DNA of 64,000 nt, taken from positions 1 through 64,000 of the forward strand of contig NZ_CANLTR010000002.1 of NCBI RefSeq assembly GCF_947494055.1. The letters run 5' to 3'. Position 1 is the first letter of the stretch; each line of letters opens with the position of its first letter. This document shows, one piece after another, positions 46,629 to 56,496 of this stretch. The DNA comes from an uncultured Jannaschia sp. (GTDB lineage Bacteria > Pseudomonadota > Alphaproteobacteria > Rhodobacterales > Rhodobacteraceae). The position numbers and the translations under genes are program-made. The notes under the pieces were generated by a model that worked only from the letters and a program-made list of their open reading frames with translations, ran no database searches and was not told the origin of the DNA.

Positions 46629-49082
46629 TCAGACGTTCGTCGCGGCGCCGGCCACGGACCGGTCGTGCGTCGTCTCTTCGCTATGCGCCGCCGGTTGCGC
46701 GGCGCCCTGGTTCGGTGTTCCGCCATGCATGGCGTGCCAGACCCGCGGCGGCGTCAGCGGCATGTCGATATGACCCACCTCATGGCCGCCCGAGGCCAGC
46801 GCGTCGATCACCGCGTTGACGACGGAAGGCGGCGAGCCGATCGCCCCCGCCTCGCCGCAACCCTTCACGCCCAGCGGATTGTGGGTGCAAGGCGTCTGGC
46901 AGGAGCTGTCCACCGTGAACATCGGGAAGTCGTGCGCCCGGGGCATGGCGTAGTCCATGTAGCTGGCCGAAAGCAGCTGCCCGTCGGCGTCGTAGGCACA
47001 ATTCTCGAGGAGCGCCTGCCCGATTCCCTGCGCCAAGCCGCCGTGCACTTGACCTTCGACGATCATCGGGTTCACGACGTTCCCGAAATCGTCGGCCGCG
47101 GCGAAGGCCAGCACCTCGACCTTCCCGGTCTCGGGGTCGACCTCCACCTCGCAGGCATAGGCACCCGAGGGATAGGTGAAGTTGTTCGGGTCGTAGAACG
47201 CCGTCTCCTCCAGGCCCGGCTCGATCTCCTCCAACGGGTAGTTGTGCGGCACGTAGGCGGCGAGCGTCACATCGCCCCAGGCGACCGACTTGTCGGTCCC
47301 GGCGACGGTGAAGCGGCCGTCCTTCAGCTCGATATCCTGATCGGAGGCCTCCATGAGGTGCGCGGCGATCTTCTTGGCCTTGGCGATGATCTTCTCGGTC
47401 GCGCGGTAGATGGCCGAGCCGCCGACCGCCAGCGAGCGGGAACCGTAGGTGCCCATGCCCATCGGCGTGTTGGCCGTGTCGCCGTGGACGATCTCGATCT
47501 GATCCTCGGGAATGCCGATCATGTCCGCCACGACCTGCGGGAAGGAGGTCTCGTGCCCCTGCCCGTGGCTGTGGCTGCCGGTCATCACCACGAGGCCGCC
47601 GGTCGCGTTCACCCGCACCGTCGCGCTCTCGTAGAGGCCGGCCCGCGCCCCGAGCTGCCCGACGAGGTGGCTGGGCGCGATGCCGCAGGCCTCGATGTAG
47701 GAATTGATCCCGAGCCCGCGCAGCTTGCCCCGCGCCTCGCTCTCCGCCCGCCGCGCGGGGAAGCCGTCGCGGTCGATGAGCTCCAGCAGCTTGTCCATCG
47801 TCGCGTTGTAATCGCCGGTATCGTATTCGACGGCAACGGGCGTCGCGTAGGGGAACTCGGTGATGAAGTTCTTCCGGCGCAGCTCCACCGGATCGACGCC
47901 CAGTTCGCGGGCCGCCTTGTCCACGACCCGCTCCAGCTGGAACGTCGCCTCGGGCCGTCCGGCCCCGCGATAAGCATCCACCGGCACGGTGTTGGTGAAG
48001 ACCGCCTTCACGTTCACGTAGATCAGCGGCGTCTTGTAGTTGCCGGCCATCAGCGTGCCGTGCAGCCAGGTCGGCACCGAGGGCGCGAAGGTCGAGAGAT
48101 AGGCGCCCATGTTGGCGTAGGTCTCGGTCCGGAGCGCGGTGAAGTTGTGCTCGGCATCCAGGGCGAGCTCGATCTTGGTGACGTGGTCGCGCCCGTGCGC
48201 GTCCGACATGAAGGCCTCGGAGCGGGATGAGGTCCATTTCACGGGGCGTTCCAGCGCCTTCGCCGCGAAAGTGCAGAACGCCTCCTCCGCGTAGTGGAAG
48301 ATCTTGGTGCCGAAGCCGCCGCCCACGTCGGGCGCCACGACCCGCAGCTTGTGCTCGGGAATGCCGAGGACGAAGGCCCCCATCAGCAGGCGGATCACGT
48401 GCGGGTTCTGCGACGTCGTGTAGAGCGTCGAGTGGTCGTCGTGGGACGTGTAGTCGCCGACGGCCACGCGCGGCTCCATCGGGTTGGCGATCAGCCGGTT
48501 GTTGACCAGTTCCAGCGTGGTGACATGGGCCGCCTCCGAGATCGCGCGATCCACCGCGTCCTTGTTCTCCTGCACGAAGCCCCAGTCGTAGCAGAGGTTG
48601 CTCGTCAAATCGTCGTGCACCTTCGGCGCGTCGGGCTTCACCGCGGCCTTCATGTCGATCACCGCGGGCAGCGACTCGATGTCGACCTCGATCGCCTCGC
48701 AGGCATCCTTCGCCTGATCGCGCGTCTCCGCGACGACGGCGGCGATCGGGTCGCCCACGTGGCGCACCTTTCCGTCGGCCAGGACCGGATGCTTCGGCTC
48801 CTGCATGACCGAGCCGTCGATGGACGTGATCTGCCAGCCGCAGGGGATGCCGCCGACTTCGGCGAAATCCTTGCCGGTGAAGACCCGGATCACGCCCTCC
48901 ATCGCCTCGGCCGCGCTCGTGTCGATCGACGTGATCCGCCCGTGCGCCACGTCCGAGCGCAGGAACACGACATGCGCCTGCCCCATGAGGTTGATGTCGT
49001 CGGTGTAGCGGCCCTTCCCGGTCAGGAAGCGCACGTCCTCGCGCCGCTTCGGGCTCGCGCCTATTCCGGTATCCTTCGGCAT
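46629..49082 (-). CDS. Molybdopterin large subunit, form II CO dehydrogenase-like
   Basis: An 817-aa CoxL-family subunit with the molybdenum cofactor. [12 protein letters not shown] and [18 protein letters not shown] are seen; AYRGAGR (370-376) is the form II motif, whereas true aerobic CO dehydrogenases carry AYXCSFR. The catalytic Glu region is [15 protein letters not shown] near the C-terminus. Substrate is thus not established as CO; form II enzymes have diverse or unknown substrates. A 34-residue tail ([16 protein letters not shown]...) is unusual and poorly conserved. Confidence 0.92.
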   Translation of the reverse strand: MPKDTGIGASPKRREDVRFLTGKGRYTDDINLMGQAHVVFLRSDVAHGRITSIDTSAAEAMEGVIRVFTGKDFAEVGGIPCGWQITSIDGSVMQEPKHPVLADGKVRHVGDPIAAVVAETRDQAKDACEAIEVDIESLPAVIDMKAAVKPDAPKVHDDLTSNLCYDWGFVQENKDAVDRAISEAAHVTTLELVNNRLIANPMEPRVAVGDYTSHDDHSTLYTTSQNPHVIRLLMGAFVLGIPEHKLRVVAPDVGGGFGTKIFHYAEEAFCTFAAKALERPVKWTSSRSEAFMSDAHGRDHVTKIELALDAEHNFTALRTETYANMGAYLSTFAPSVPTWLHGTLMAGNYKTPLIYVNVKAVFTNTVPVDAYRGAGRPEATFQLERVVDKAARELGVDPVELRRKNFITEFPYATPVAVEYDTGDYNATMDKLLELIDRDGFPARRAESEARGKLRGLGINSYIEACGIAPSHLVGQLGARAGLYESATVRVNATGGLVVMTGSHSHGQGHETSFPQVVADMIGIPEDQIEIVHGDTANTPMGMGTYGSRSLAVGGSAIYRATEKIIAKAKKIAAHLMEASDQDIELKDGRFTVAGTDKSVAWGDVTLAAYVPHNYPLEEIEPGLEETAFYDPNNFTYPSGAYACEVEVDPETGKVEVLAFAAADDFGNVVNPMIVEGQVHGGLAQGIGQALLENCAYDADGQLLSASYMDYAMPRAHDFPMFTVDSSCQTPCTHNPLGVKGCGEAGAIGSPPSVVNAVIDALASGGHEVGHIDMPLTPPRVWHAMHGGTPNQGAAQPAAHSEETTHDRSVAGAATNV

Positions 49083-49174
49083 GTCTCGTCCTCCCTTGAT
49101 GCCGGGAGGTCCGCGACCCCGCTCCGGCTCGTGTTCCGTTGCGGCGCGCGCCCTCCCCGACGCGTGCCGATCCC

Positions 49175-49660
<486 letters not shown>

Positions 49661-49682
49661 GCGTCGTCTCCCTCGTTTGCGG

Positions 49683-50698
49683 TCACTCAACCACAGGTCC
49701 GGCAGGCGGGGAACTGCGATTTTGGTCGCGCCGCCGCGGCTCCCGCGGTTGCGGCCGGGTCGGGATCTCGCCCAGCAGCCCGCCGACCCCCATCCGCGCG
49801 ATGTCCTCGCCCGTAAGCTCGATCCCGCAGACCAGGCGTTCCAGCACCCAGTCCGCGCCGTTGAGCTTCGGCGACCGGGCACAGCCCGGCAGGCCCAGCA
49901 CCCGGTCGGACCCGAGCGTGCCGAGGAAAAGCAGGTTCCCCGGATCGACCGGCATCCCGAACCGCGTGAGGCGCCCCCCGGCATCGACCAGCGCGCCGGG
50001 CCCGACATCTTCGACATCCGAGGTGGCCGAAGCCGTCAGGATCAGGCGCAACGGCGCGTCCCCTGCCGCGAGCGCCGCCCGGATCGCGTCCCGCCGGTGC
50101 GGTACTTGGGTGACTTCGCAGGCCACGCCCAGCCGGTCGAGCCGGTCCAGAACCGCCCGCGTCCCGTCCGGCGCGCCCTCCAGAACCGTCACGATCAACT
50201 CCGCCCGCCCGATCACCGGCGGATGCAGGCGCAACGCGCCGGTCAAGGCGTCGAGCCGACCCGAAAGTACCGCGCCGTCCGTGGCATAGGGGATGATCTT
50301 CACCGTCGCGACCATCGTTCCCGCCGCCACGCGCTGCCATTCCGGCAGCGTCGCCACGGTCACGTCCGGCGTGATCGCGTTGGCCGCGTCGATCTTCGCG
50401 CGCGACACTTCCAGAACGCCCGTACCCGTCGCGTGAATATTGGCGCGCCCCGTGAACGGCGGGCGAAGTTCGAGCCCCGGGGCGAGCAGCGCGCGGCCGA
50501 CCATTTCTGCCACGTCGTTCTCGGTCACGTCGCCGGGGTCCGGCCGCGCAACGATCACGCTGTCCCGCCCCGCCGCGCGCAGCCGCGCCACGATGTCTGC
50601 GTCGAGGCGGCTTCCCTTGCGAATCCGCCCCTCGGGCGTGGCGACCGAATGGGCGAGGATCGCGCCTTCCGCCTCGCCGAGCGGTACCGGGCCGAACC

Positions 50699-50702
<4 letters not shown>
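49683..50702 (-). CDS. Molybdopterin-binding protein (MoCF/MoeA-like domain)
   Basis: A 339-aa protein. [20 protein letters not shown] is typical of MoeA-like proteins found beside XdhC in alphaproteobacteria. Middle and C-terminal parts carry the MoCF-type fold, with [20 protein letters not shown] and [15 protein letters not shown]. Many homologues have an extra MobA-like nucleotidyltransferase domain, which is absent here. Probable role: modification or insertion of Moco for the neighbouring enzyme. The C-terminus is Arg/Pro-rich. It overlaps xdhC by 4 nt. Confidence 0.8.
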
Positions 50703-51667
<965 letters not shown>

Positions 51668-51706
51668 AAAAAAATGGACCCTCCGCCGGCAGAATGGCGA
51701 AGGGTC
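51668..51706 (-). terminator. Intrinsic terminator abutting xdhC, holding its Shine-Dalgarno
   Basis: On the reverse strand GACCCTTCGCC (51706-51696) pairs with GGCGGAGGGTC (51687-51677) around an 8-nt loop: 11 bp with one U-G pair. CCA and seven T residues follow (51674-51668), and the xdhC ATG is the next base. It terminates the upstream OmpA-domain gene. The 3' arm contains GGAGG, about 12 nt from the ATG, the only good ribosome site for xdhC. Confidence 0.85.
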
Positions 51707-51780
51707 GCGCCTTGAACAAGCACTTCGTAATGACCCACCCCTTCCCGGGACCGGCCTTTAATTTCCTTGCACGTCGCGGC

Positions 51781-53841
51781 TCAATTCGCCGCGGCGGTTC
51801 TCAGCAGGCCGGTGATCTGTCGGACGGTGGCCCGACGGTTCTCCTGCTCCGCATTCTCTGTCGGCACCTTCAGGAACTCCTCGCCGTAGCCCTGGACGAC
51901 CATGTTCTCGACGGGGACGTCGAAATACTCGTTGAGCGCGAGCGCCAGCGTCTCCGCCCGGCGGTCGGACAGAGCGAGGTTGTAGGCCGCGTCGCCCACG
52001 GCGTCGGTATGCCCCTCGATGAGGAACACCTCCTTCGGGTTCTCCCGGATCGTGCCCAGCACCTCGCGGGCCAGACTCGTCAGGTTCGCGGCCTGTTCCG
52101 GCGAGATCGCGGCGGAGCCCGACGCGAAGGTCACCGTGTTCACCTCGTAAGCCGGAGCGAGCGCCCGGACCTCGGGAATGCTGCGAACCTGCGCCAGACT
52201 GAAGCGCCGTTCGGTCCCCGCCTCGCGCTCGAGCGCGTCCCGCAGCGGATCGCCGCTCTGACCCGAGCGCGAAGAGACGATCGGCTCCGGCAGCGTCGCG
52301 ACGTCGACCGGCTCCACCGCTTCGGTGTCGTCGATCAGCGTGTAGCGGGTGCCGTCCGGGTCGATCCGGTCGCGGCGCAGTACGCGCAGCGAGGCGTCGC
52401 GGATCGTCACGATCCGGCTGCCGTTCGGTCGCGTGACCGTGGTGCGGGTGGAGCCGTCGTCGAACCGCTCGGTCCGCACGTCGTCGCCGCTCTGCCGCAA
52501 CAGCGCGTCGTCGTCCTTGAAGACCTGCAGCGCGCCGTCGTCCTGCTGCACGACAACGCGGTCGCCGGAATTGGAGACGACGCGGCTGCGATTGGCGAGG
52601 ACCGTCCCGACCGCCAGCGCCCCGAGCGCGCCGAGCGCGAGCTTCGCACCGCCGGACAGGCCCCCGTCGTCGTCGTCGTCATCGTCGTCGTTCTCGCTGA
52701 CCACGGCCTCGGTCTCGAAATCCTCGGACGAGGTACGCACATCGCCCTCGGCGATCGTCTCCTCCTCGACCTCGGCTTCGGATTCCTCGCCCGCGATGGC
52801 CGCCGCGGCCGAACCGCCATTGCCCTGGAGTTGCTCGAGCGCCTGCGAGGCCTGATCGCGGGCCCGGCGCTGCCGCTCGTTCAGTTCGGGCTCGGGCCTG
52901 GAGGCAACGTCCTCGGCGATGGCGCTGTCTTTCTCGCCGCGCCGTCCGCCCTCGTTCGCCTGCCGCCGCTCCTCGCGAGTCCGCCCCGTGCGATCGCCGT
53001 CGGACTCGGCCGCTTCGGCTTCGGGCTCCACGTCAGTTTCGCCACCTTCGTTCGCCTGCCGCCGCTGCTCGCGCTCCTGCCGTGTGCGGTCACCACCGGA
53101 TCCCGCCGCTTCGGCCTCGGGCTCCGCGTTCCTTCTGCCGCCTTCGTCCGCGGCCGCATCGGTATCGCCTGACGCCGCATCCGCCTCGGCACGCGGCGAC
53201 TCGGTAGCGTTCCCGTCCTGACCCTCGGCCTCGAGCCGACGGCGCACGCGCTCCTCCTCGGTGCCGCCATCGCCGTCCCGCTCTCCAGATTTGGCAGATC
53301 GATCCGCGTCACGCGCGCGGCGGGTCCCGGCCGCTTCCTCCTCGCTCGGGGCCTCGGTCGCTTGGCCGTCCGCCATGGCAGGCTCCGTGGCGTCGGCCGG
53401 CGCGCGCGGCTCTTCGGCGACCTCGGGTTCCGTCGGGGAGGCCGGTTCGGCGGTTCCGTCGGCTTCGGGGTCGGCTTCGAGCTCAGCGTCGGCCTCTGCT
53501 GGAACCTCCGCTTCCGCGGCGCGGTTGGCCCGCTCGGCCCGATCGCCTTTGGCCTTCCGGCCATTGCCCTCGGTGCTTTCCGCGTCGCCCGCGGCCTCCG
53601 CATCGACAGCGGGCGCCTCCGGCGCCGCACCCTCGTTCACGCCCTGCCTCGTCAGGCAACGCTCGAGCCGGTTCGGCCGGCCCGCGAACTCCGCCTCGCA
53701 GGCGGCGATTATCTCGGCATTGTCCTGGGCAAAGGCGGGTGGAACGAACCCGGGTACGAGCAACGAGACGCTTGCGGCCAGAGCGGTCGCCTTGCGGAAC
53801 GGCGCGTGTGCACGCGCCTCTGTATGCTTGGTCCGGGCCAT
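51781..53841 (-). CDS. Large acidic protein with C-terminal OmpA domain
   Basis: A 686-aa exported protein. A signal peptide (cleavage near AFA-QD at residue 38) is followed by a Cys-containing segment (IIAACEAEF, RLERCLTRQG). Then comes a low-complexity Ala/Glu/Asp/Arg-rich region (about 65-360) with a 32-residue tandem repeat, an acidic run NDDDDDDDD, a hydrophobic segment GGAKLALGALGALAVGTVLA, and a C-terminal OmpA peptidoglycan-binding domain with TFASGSAAISPEQAANL and IEGHTDAVGDAAYNLALSDR. The ribosome site GGAGGCATC precedes the ATG. It lies between the coxE-like and xdhC genes. Likely an envelope tether; no role in the molybdoenzyme is established. Confidence 0.85.
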   Translation of the reverse strand: MARTKHTEARAHAPFRKATALAASVSLLVPGFVPPAFAQDNAEIIAACEAEFAGRPNRLERCLTRQGVNEGAAPEAPAVDAEAAGDAESTEGNGRKAKGDRAERANRAAEAEVPAEADAELEADPEADGTAEPASPTEPEVAEEPRAPADATEPAMADGQATEAPSEEEAAGTRRARDADRSAKSGERDGDGGTEEERVRRRLEAEGQDGNATESPRAEADAASGDTDAAADEGGRRNAEPEAEAAGSGGDRTRQEREQRRQANEGGETDVEPEAEAAESDGDRTGRTREERRQANEGGRRGEKDSAIAEDVASRPEPELNERQRRARDQASQALEQLQGNGGSAAAAIAGEESEAEVEEETIAEGDVRTSSEDFETEAVVSENDDDDDDDDGGLSGGAKLALGALGALAVGTVLANRSRVVSNSGDRVVVQQDDGALQVFKDDDALLRQSGDDVRTERFDDGSTRTTVTRPNGSRIVTIRDASLRVLRRDRIDPDGTRYTLIDDTEAVEPVDVATLPEPIVSSRSGQSGDPLRDALEREAGTERRFSLAQVRSIPEVRALAPAYEVNTVTFASGSAAISPEQAANLTSLAREVLGTIRENPKEVFLIEGHTDAVGDAAYNLALSDRRAETLALALNEYFDVPVENMVVQGYGEEFLKVPTENAEQENRRATVRQITGLLRTAAAN
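52666..52689 (-). repeat. Trinucleotide repeat encoding eight aspartates
   Basis: GTC/ATC triplets on the forward strand (GAC and one GAT on the coding strand) give eight consecutive Asp residues before GGLSGG. Mostly identical triplets could allow replication slippage in steps of one residue without a frameshift. Confidence 0.85.
52949..53146 (-). repeat. 32-residue (96-bp) imperfect tandem repeat in the OmpA-domain gene
   Basis: Two units begin GDRT...RRQANEGG and are spaced 96 bp apart; EPEAEAA(G/E)S(G/D)GDRT recurs before each. A partial copy (EGGRRNAEPEAEAAGSG) precedes the first. The period of 32 residues and the Arg/Glu alternation suggest a charged, extended or helical spacer. Copy number may vary between strains. 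Confidence 0.8.
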
Positions 53842-53978
53842 GATGCCTCCTACGGAATCCTGTGCGATCGGTCGAGCGGTCGCGGTCACTTCCAACCCCA
53901 TCCACCGGGCGCAGTTCCAAATCACGGGGCTGTTATGCGATAACAGGCCGACGTCGGCCAATGACCGCCCGCCATTGG

Positions 53979-55235
53979 TTAACGATCTGAGATCCCCGAC
54001 TTTCCGTGACGTCGCATCCGCTGCATCGCGCCTGGATCGTCCGGGCGGGACAACGCGTCGGCCAGTCCTTCGAGCGCCGCGATCGAATGACCCGCGCGCA
54101 GCGTGTCGACATGCGGCAGCAGGGCACGAATGCCCGTGGCGCGGGGCGCGAATCCTTCGAAGCGCAGCAGCGGGTTCAGCCAGATCACGCGGCGCGCACT
54201 CAGGTGCAGGCGCTCGGCGGCGCGCGCGAGCAAATCCGGATCGCCACGATCGAGCCCGTCCGTGACGAGCAGCACGACGGCCCCCGCGCCCGTCACCCGT
54301 CGGGACCAGTCGCGGTTGAAGGCATGGAGCGCCTCGCCGATCCGCGTGCCGCCCTCCCAATCCTGCGCTTCGGCCCCGGCGGCGGCGAGGGCGGCGTCGA
54401 CGTCGCGCGTGGCGAGGTGGCGCGTGACGTTGGTCAGGCGCGTGCCGAAGGTGAAGGCATGGACCTGTGCCCAACCCTCTCCCTGACGGTTGGAGACGGC
54501 GTGCAGGAAGTGCAGGAGCACGCGGGAATAGGACGACATCGAACCGGAGATATCGCAGAGGGCAACGAGGTTCGGCCAGCGAATACGGGGCGTTGCGCGA
54601 CGAAGTTCGTATAGCTCGCCGGACCGCAACGCGGCCCGCAGCGTGGCTCGCCGGTCGACCCGGCCCGTACCGGCGGGGGCGTTTCGGCGCGACGGAATCG
54701 GCGGCATTGGCAGGCGCAGCGTCGCGAGCATCCGTTTCGCCGTCGCCATCTCGGCGGTCGACATCTGCTCGAAGTCGAGCGTCCGCAACCGTTCGCGCCC
54801 GCTCGCCGTCGCCGTTGCGTCGATTTCGAGGACGGGCGCCTCGGAGGTCTCGCCCTGCTCTACGGGCGGTGCCTGATCGAGCAACGCCTCGGCCGCCCGC
54901 TTCTCGGCCGGACGCGGCGCGCGCGCCTCCTGCACGCCGCGCATGGTCGGGGTGAGCAGGGCCATCATGTGTTCGAGGAAGCGCGGGTCGCGCCAGTAGA
55001 GGCGGAACATCTGCGCGAAGGTCGCGCGGTGTTCGGGCCGGCGCACGAAGACGGCTTCGAGCGCATGGTAGAAGTCGGCGCGGTCGGTGAAGCCCGCCGC
55101 GGCCACAGCGCGCGTGGCGAGGATCAGGCGGTCCGGCCCGGCCGGCAGCCCGGCCCGGCGCAGCGCCGCCGCGAAATGGGCGATGTTGCCGGCGAGGCGC
55201 GGGTCGTCGGGAAGGTCGAGTGCTCCGTGTTCCAT
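53979..55235 (-). CDS. VWA-domain protein, CoxE-like
   Basis: A 418-aa protein with a C-terminal von Willebrand A domain. The MIDAS motif is ALCDISGSMSSYS, with a later TDGLDRGD, and the N-terminal half has the CoxE feature (LRRAGLPAGPDRLILATRAV, YWRDPRFLEHMM). CoxE works with the MoxR/AAA ATPase CoxD to insert copper-sulfur or sulfur into the Mo centre of CODH. No CoxD gene is present in the window. It is 137 bp upstream of the OmpA-domain gene. Confidence 0.9.
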   Translation of the reverse strand: MEHGALDLPDDPRLAGNIAHFAAALRRAGLPAGPDRLILATRAVAAAGFTDRADFYHALEAVFVRRPEHRATFAQMFRLYWRDPRFLEHMMALLTPTMRGVQEARAPRPAEKRAAEALLDQAPPVEQGETSEAPVLEIDATATASGRERLRTLDFEQMSTAEMATAKRMLATLRLPMPPIPSRRNAPAGTGRVDRRATLRAALRSGELYELRRATPRIRWPNLVALCDISGSMSSYSRVLLHFLHAVSNRQGEGWAQVHAFTFGTRLTNVTRHLATRDVDAALAAAGAEAQDWEGGTRIGEALHAFNRDWSRRVTGAGAVVLLVTDGLDRGDPDLLARAAERLHLSARRVIWLNPLLRFEGFAPRATGIRALLPHVDTLRAGHSIAALEGLADALSRPDDPGAMQRMRRHGKSGISDR

Positions 55236-55382
55236 TCGCCTGCCTCCGCGCGCTCACGCCACGACGCTAGGTGCGCCGGCGCGGCGACGCCACCCTGATC
55301 GCTTGCCGGCAGGATGCGCGACCTGATGGCCCCGGTTGCTTCGAGGGCGGAGTCCGATCCCCCCTGGCGGAAGGGTCCCGCC

Positions 55383-56069
55383 TCAGGTGAGCCAGGTCGC
55401 GTAGTCGCTGACGAGAAGATGGGTCGGTGCAACGTCTTCCTCGATCTCGGAGAAACGGCCGATCGGGTCACGGTAGATGTTGTCGGTCTCGTCGTCGTTC
55501 ACCGTCGAGACCTCGCCGATCAGCACGTCCCCGCCCTCGCCCCAGAACGCGTGCCAGTCGCCGGGACGCAGCGTGACGCTCTCGCCCGGCGCGAGGTGCA
55601 GCCGGTCTCCGGGCGCGTAGTCGCGGCGGATGCCGTCGCACCAGACGGTGCCGCCCGCGCCCTCGTCGAAGCGGCCGGCCTCATCGGAGCCGTAGAGTTC
55701 CACCGCCAGCGTCGCGCCGCCGCGGTTGATGATGTCCTCGGCCTTGAGGAGATGCGTGTGCATCGGACTCAGCTGGTTCTCGGCGGAGATGAGGAGCTTT
55801 TCGGCGTAACACATGCCGCCGCCCTTCTGCAGGTCCGCGAGGAGGCCGTTGCGCAGGGTGAAGAGGAACAGCCCCATCTCGTCGTAGCGGCCGGCGCCGA
55901 AATCGGTGATGTCCCAGCCGCAGCGCGCGTCGATCACGTGCCGCGCCGCGTCCTTGCGGGCGGCGAACTCCTCGGGGGACCAATGCGCGAAGGGCGGCAG
56001 GGCGAAGCCGTTCGCCGCGATCATCTCGGCGGCCTGGGCCATGATGCGGTTGATGTCGGAACGTTTCAT
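55383..56069 (-). CDS. D-lyxose isomerase family sugar isomerase
   Basis: A 228-aa cupin-type isomerase. Family features: LFTLRNGLLADLQKGGGMCY, AEKLLISAENQLSPMHTHLL with the metal-binding HxH and the following E in KAEDIINRGG, and LRPGDWHAFWGEG with a third His. Such enzymes interconvert D-lyxose/D-xylulose and D-mannose/D-fructose. The substrate here is inferred from the family. It sits downstream of the TRAP-TAXI operon, 52 bp after DUF1850. Confidence 0.85.
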   Translation of the reverse strand: MKRSDINRIMAQAAEMIAANGFALPPFAHWSPEEFAARKDAARHVIDARCGWDITDFGAGRYDEMGLFLFTLRNGLLADLQKGGGMCYAEKLLISAENQLSPMHTHLLKAEDIINRGGATLAVELYGSDEAGRFDEGAGGTVWCDGIRRDYAPGDRLHLAPGESVTLRPGDWHAFWGEGGDVLIGEVSTVNDDETDNIYRDPIGRFSEIEEDVAPTHLLVSDYATWLT

Positions 56070-56121
56070 ATGCGGTCTCCCCGTGGCTGCCTCCGATCCC
56101 TACTTCGGGGGCCGGCCGGGC

Positions 56122-56496
56122 TCAATCGATGGCTGACGCTCCGCAAGGCGCGATACGCAGCGGCCCGCCGGGCGCGGCGCCGAGTTCACGACAGGTCCCG
56201 TCGGCGCAGAGGGTCCAGCCCCCCGTGGTCGCACCGGACGCCGCGAGATGCAGCGCCGGCACGTCGAGCCCGCCCGGGCTGACCCACCAGCCGTCCCGCA
56301 GGACCGCGTCCGGCCCCGGCTCCATCCCCGCGCCCGAGCCGCGAACCGCCGCGCTCCGCAGCGTGAGGTGATCGCCCGCGATGGTCCAGCGCTCGACCCA
56401 TTCCGTCCGCTCGACCGAATGGGTCCAGCGGAGCGTGAAGTCCGGCGCGGCGAGGTGGAGGAGCGTCGCGCCCAGCATCAGGCAGGCGCTGCTCAC
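56122..56496 (-). CDS. DUF1850 family protein of TAXI-TRAP operons
   Basis: A 124-aa protein with a short hydrophobic N-terminus (VSSACLMLGATLLHLAA) and the DUF1850 block FTLRWTHSVERTEWVERWTI. The GTG start at 56496 overlaps the permease stop by 4 nt (GTGA). These proteins are consistently beside TAXI TRAP permeases; the role is unproven but probably in assembly or periplasmic function. Confidence 0.85.
   Translation of the reverse strand: MSSACLMLGATLLHLAAPDFTLRWTHSVERTEWVERWTIAGDHLTLRSAAVRGSGAGMEPGPDAVLRDGWWVSPGGLDVPALHLAASGATTGGWTLCADGTCRELGAAPGGPLRIAPCGASAID

Noticed and set aside
51707..51780. Possible molybdenum-cofactor riboswitch upstream of xdhC
   Set aside because: Position is attractive, but I could not find the conserved riboswitch core; only the terminator hairpin is supported.
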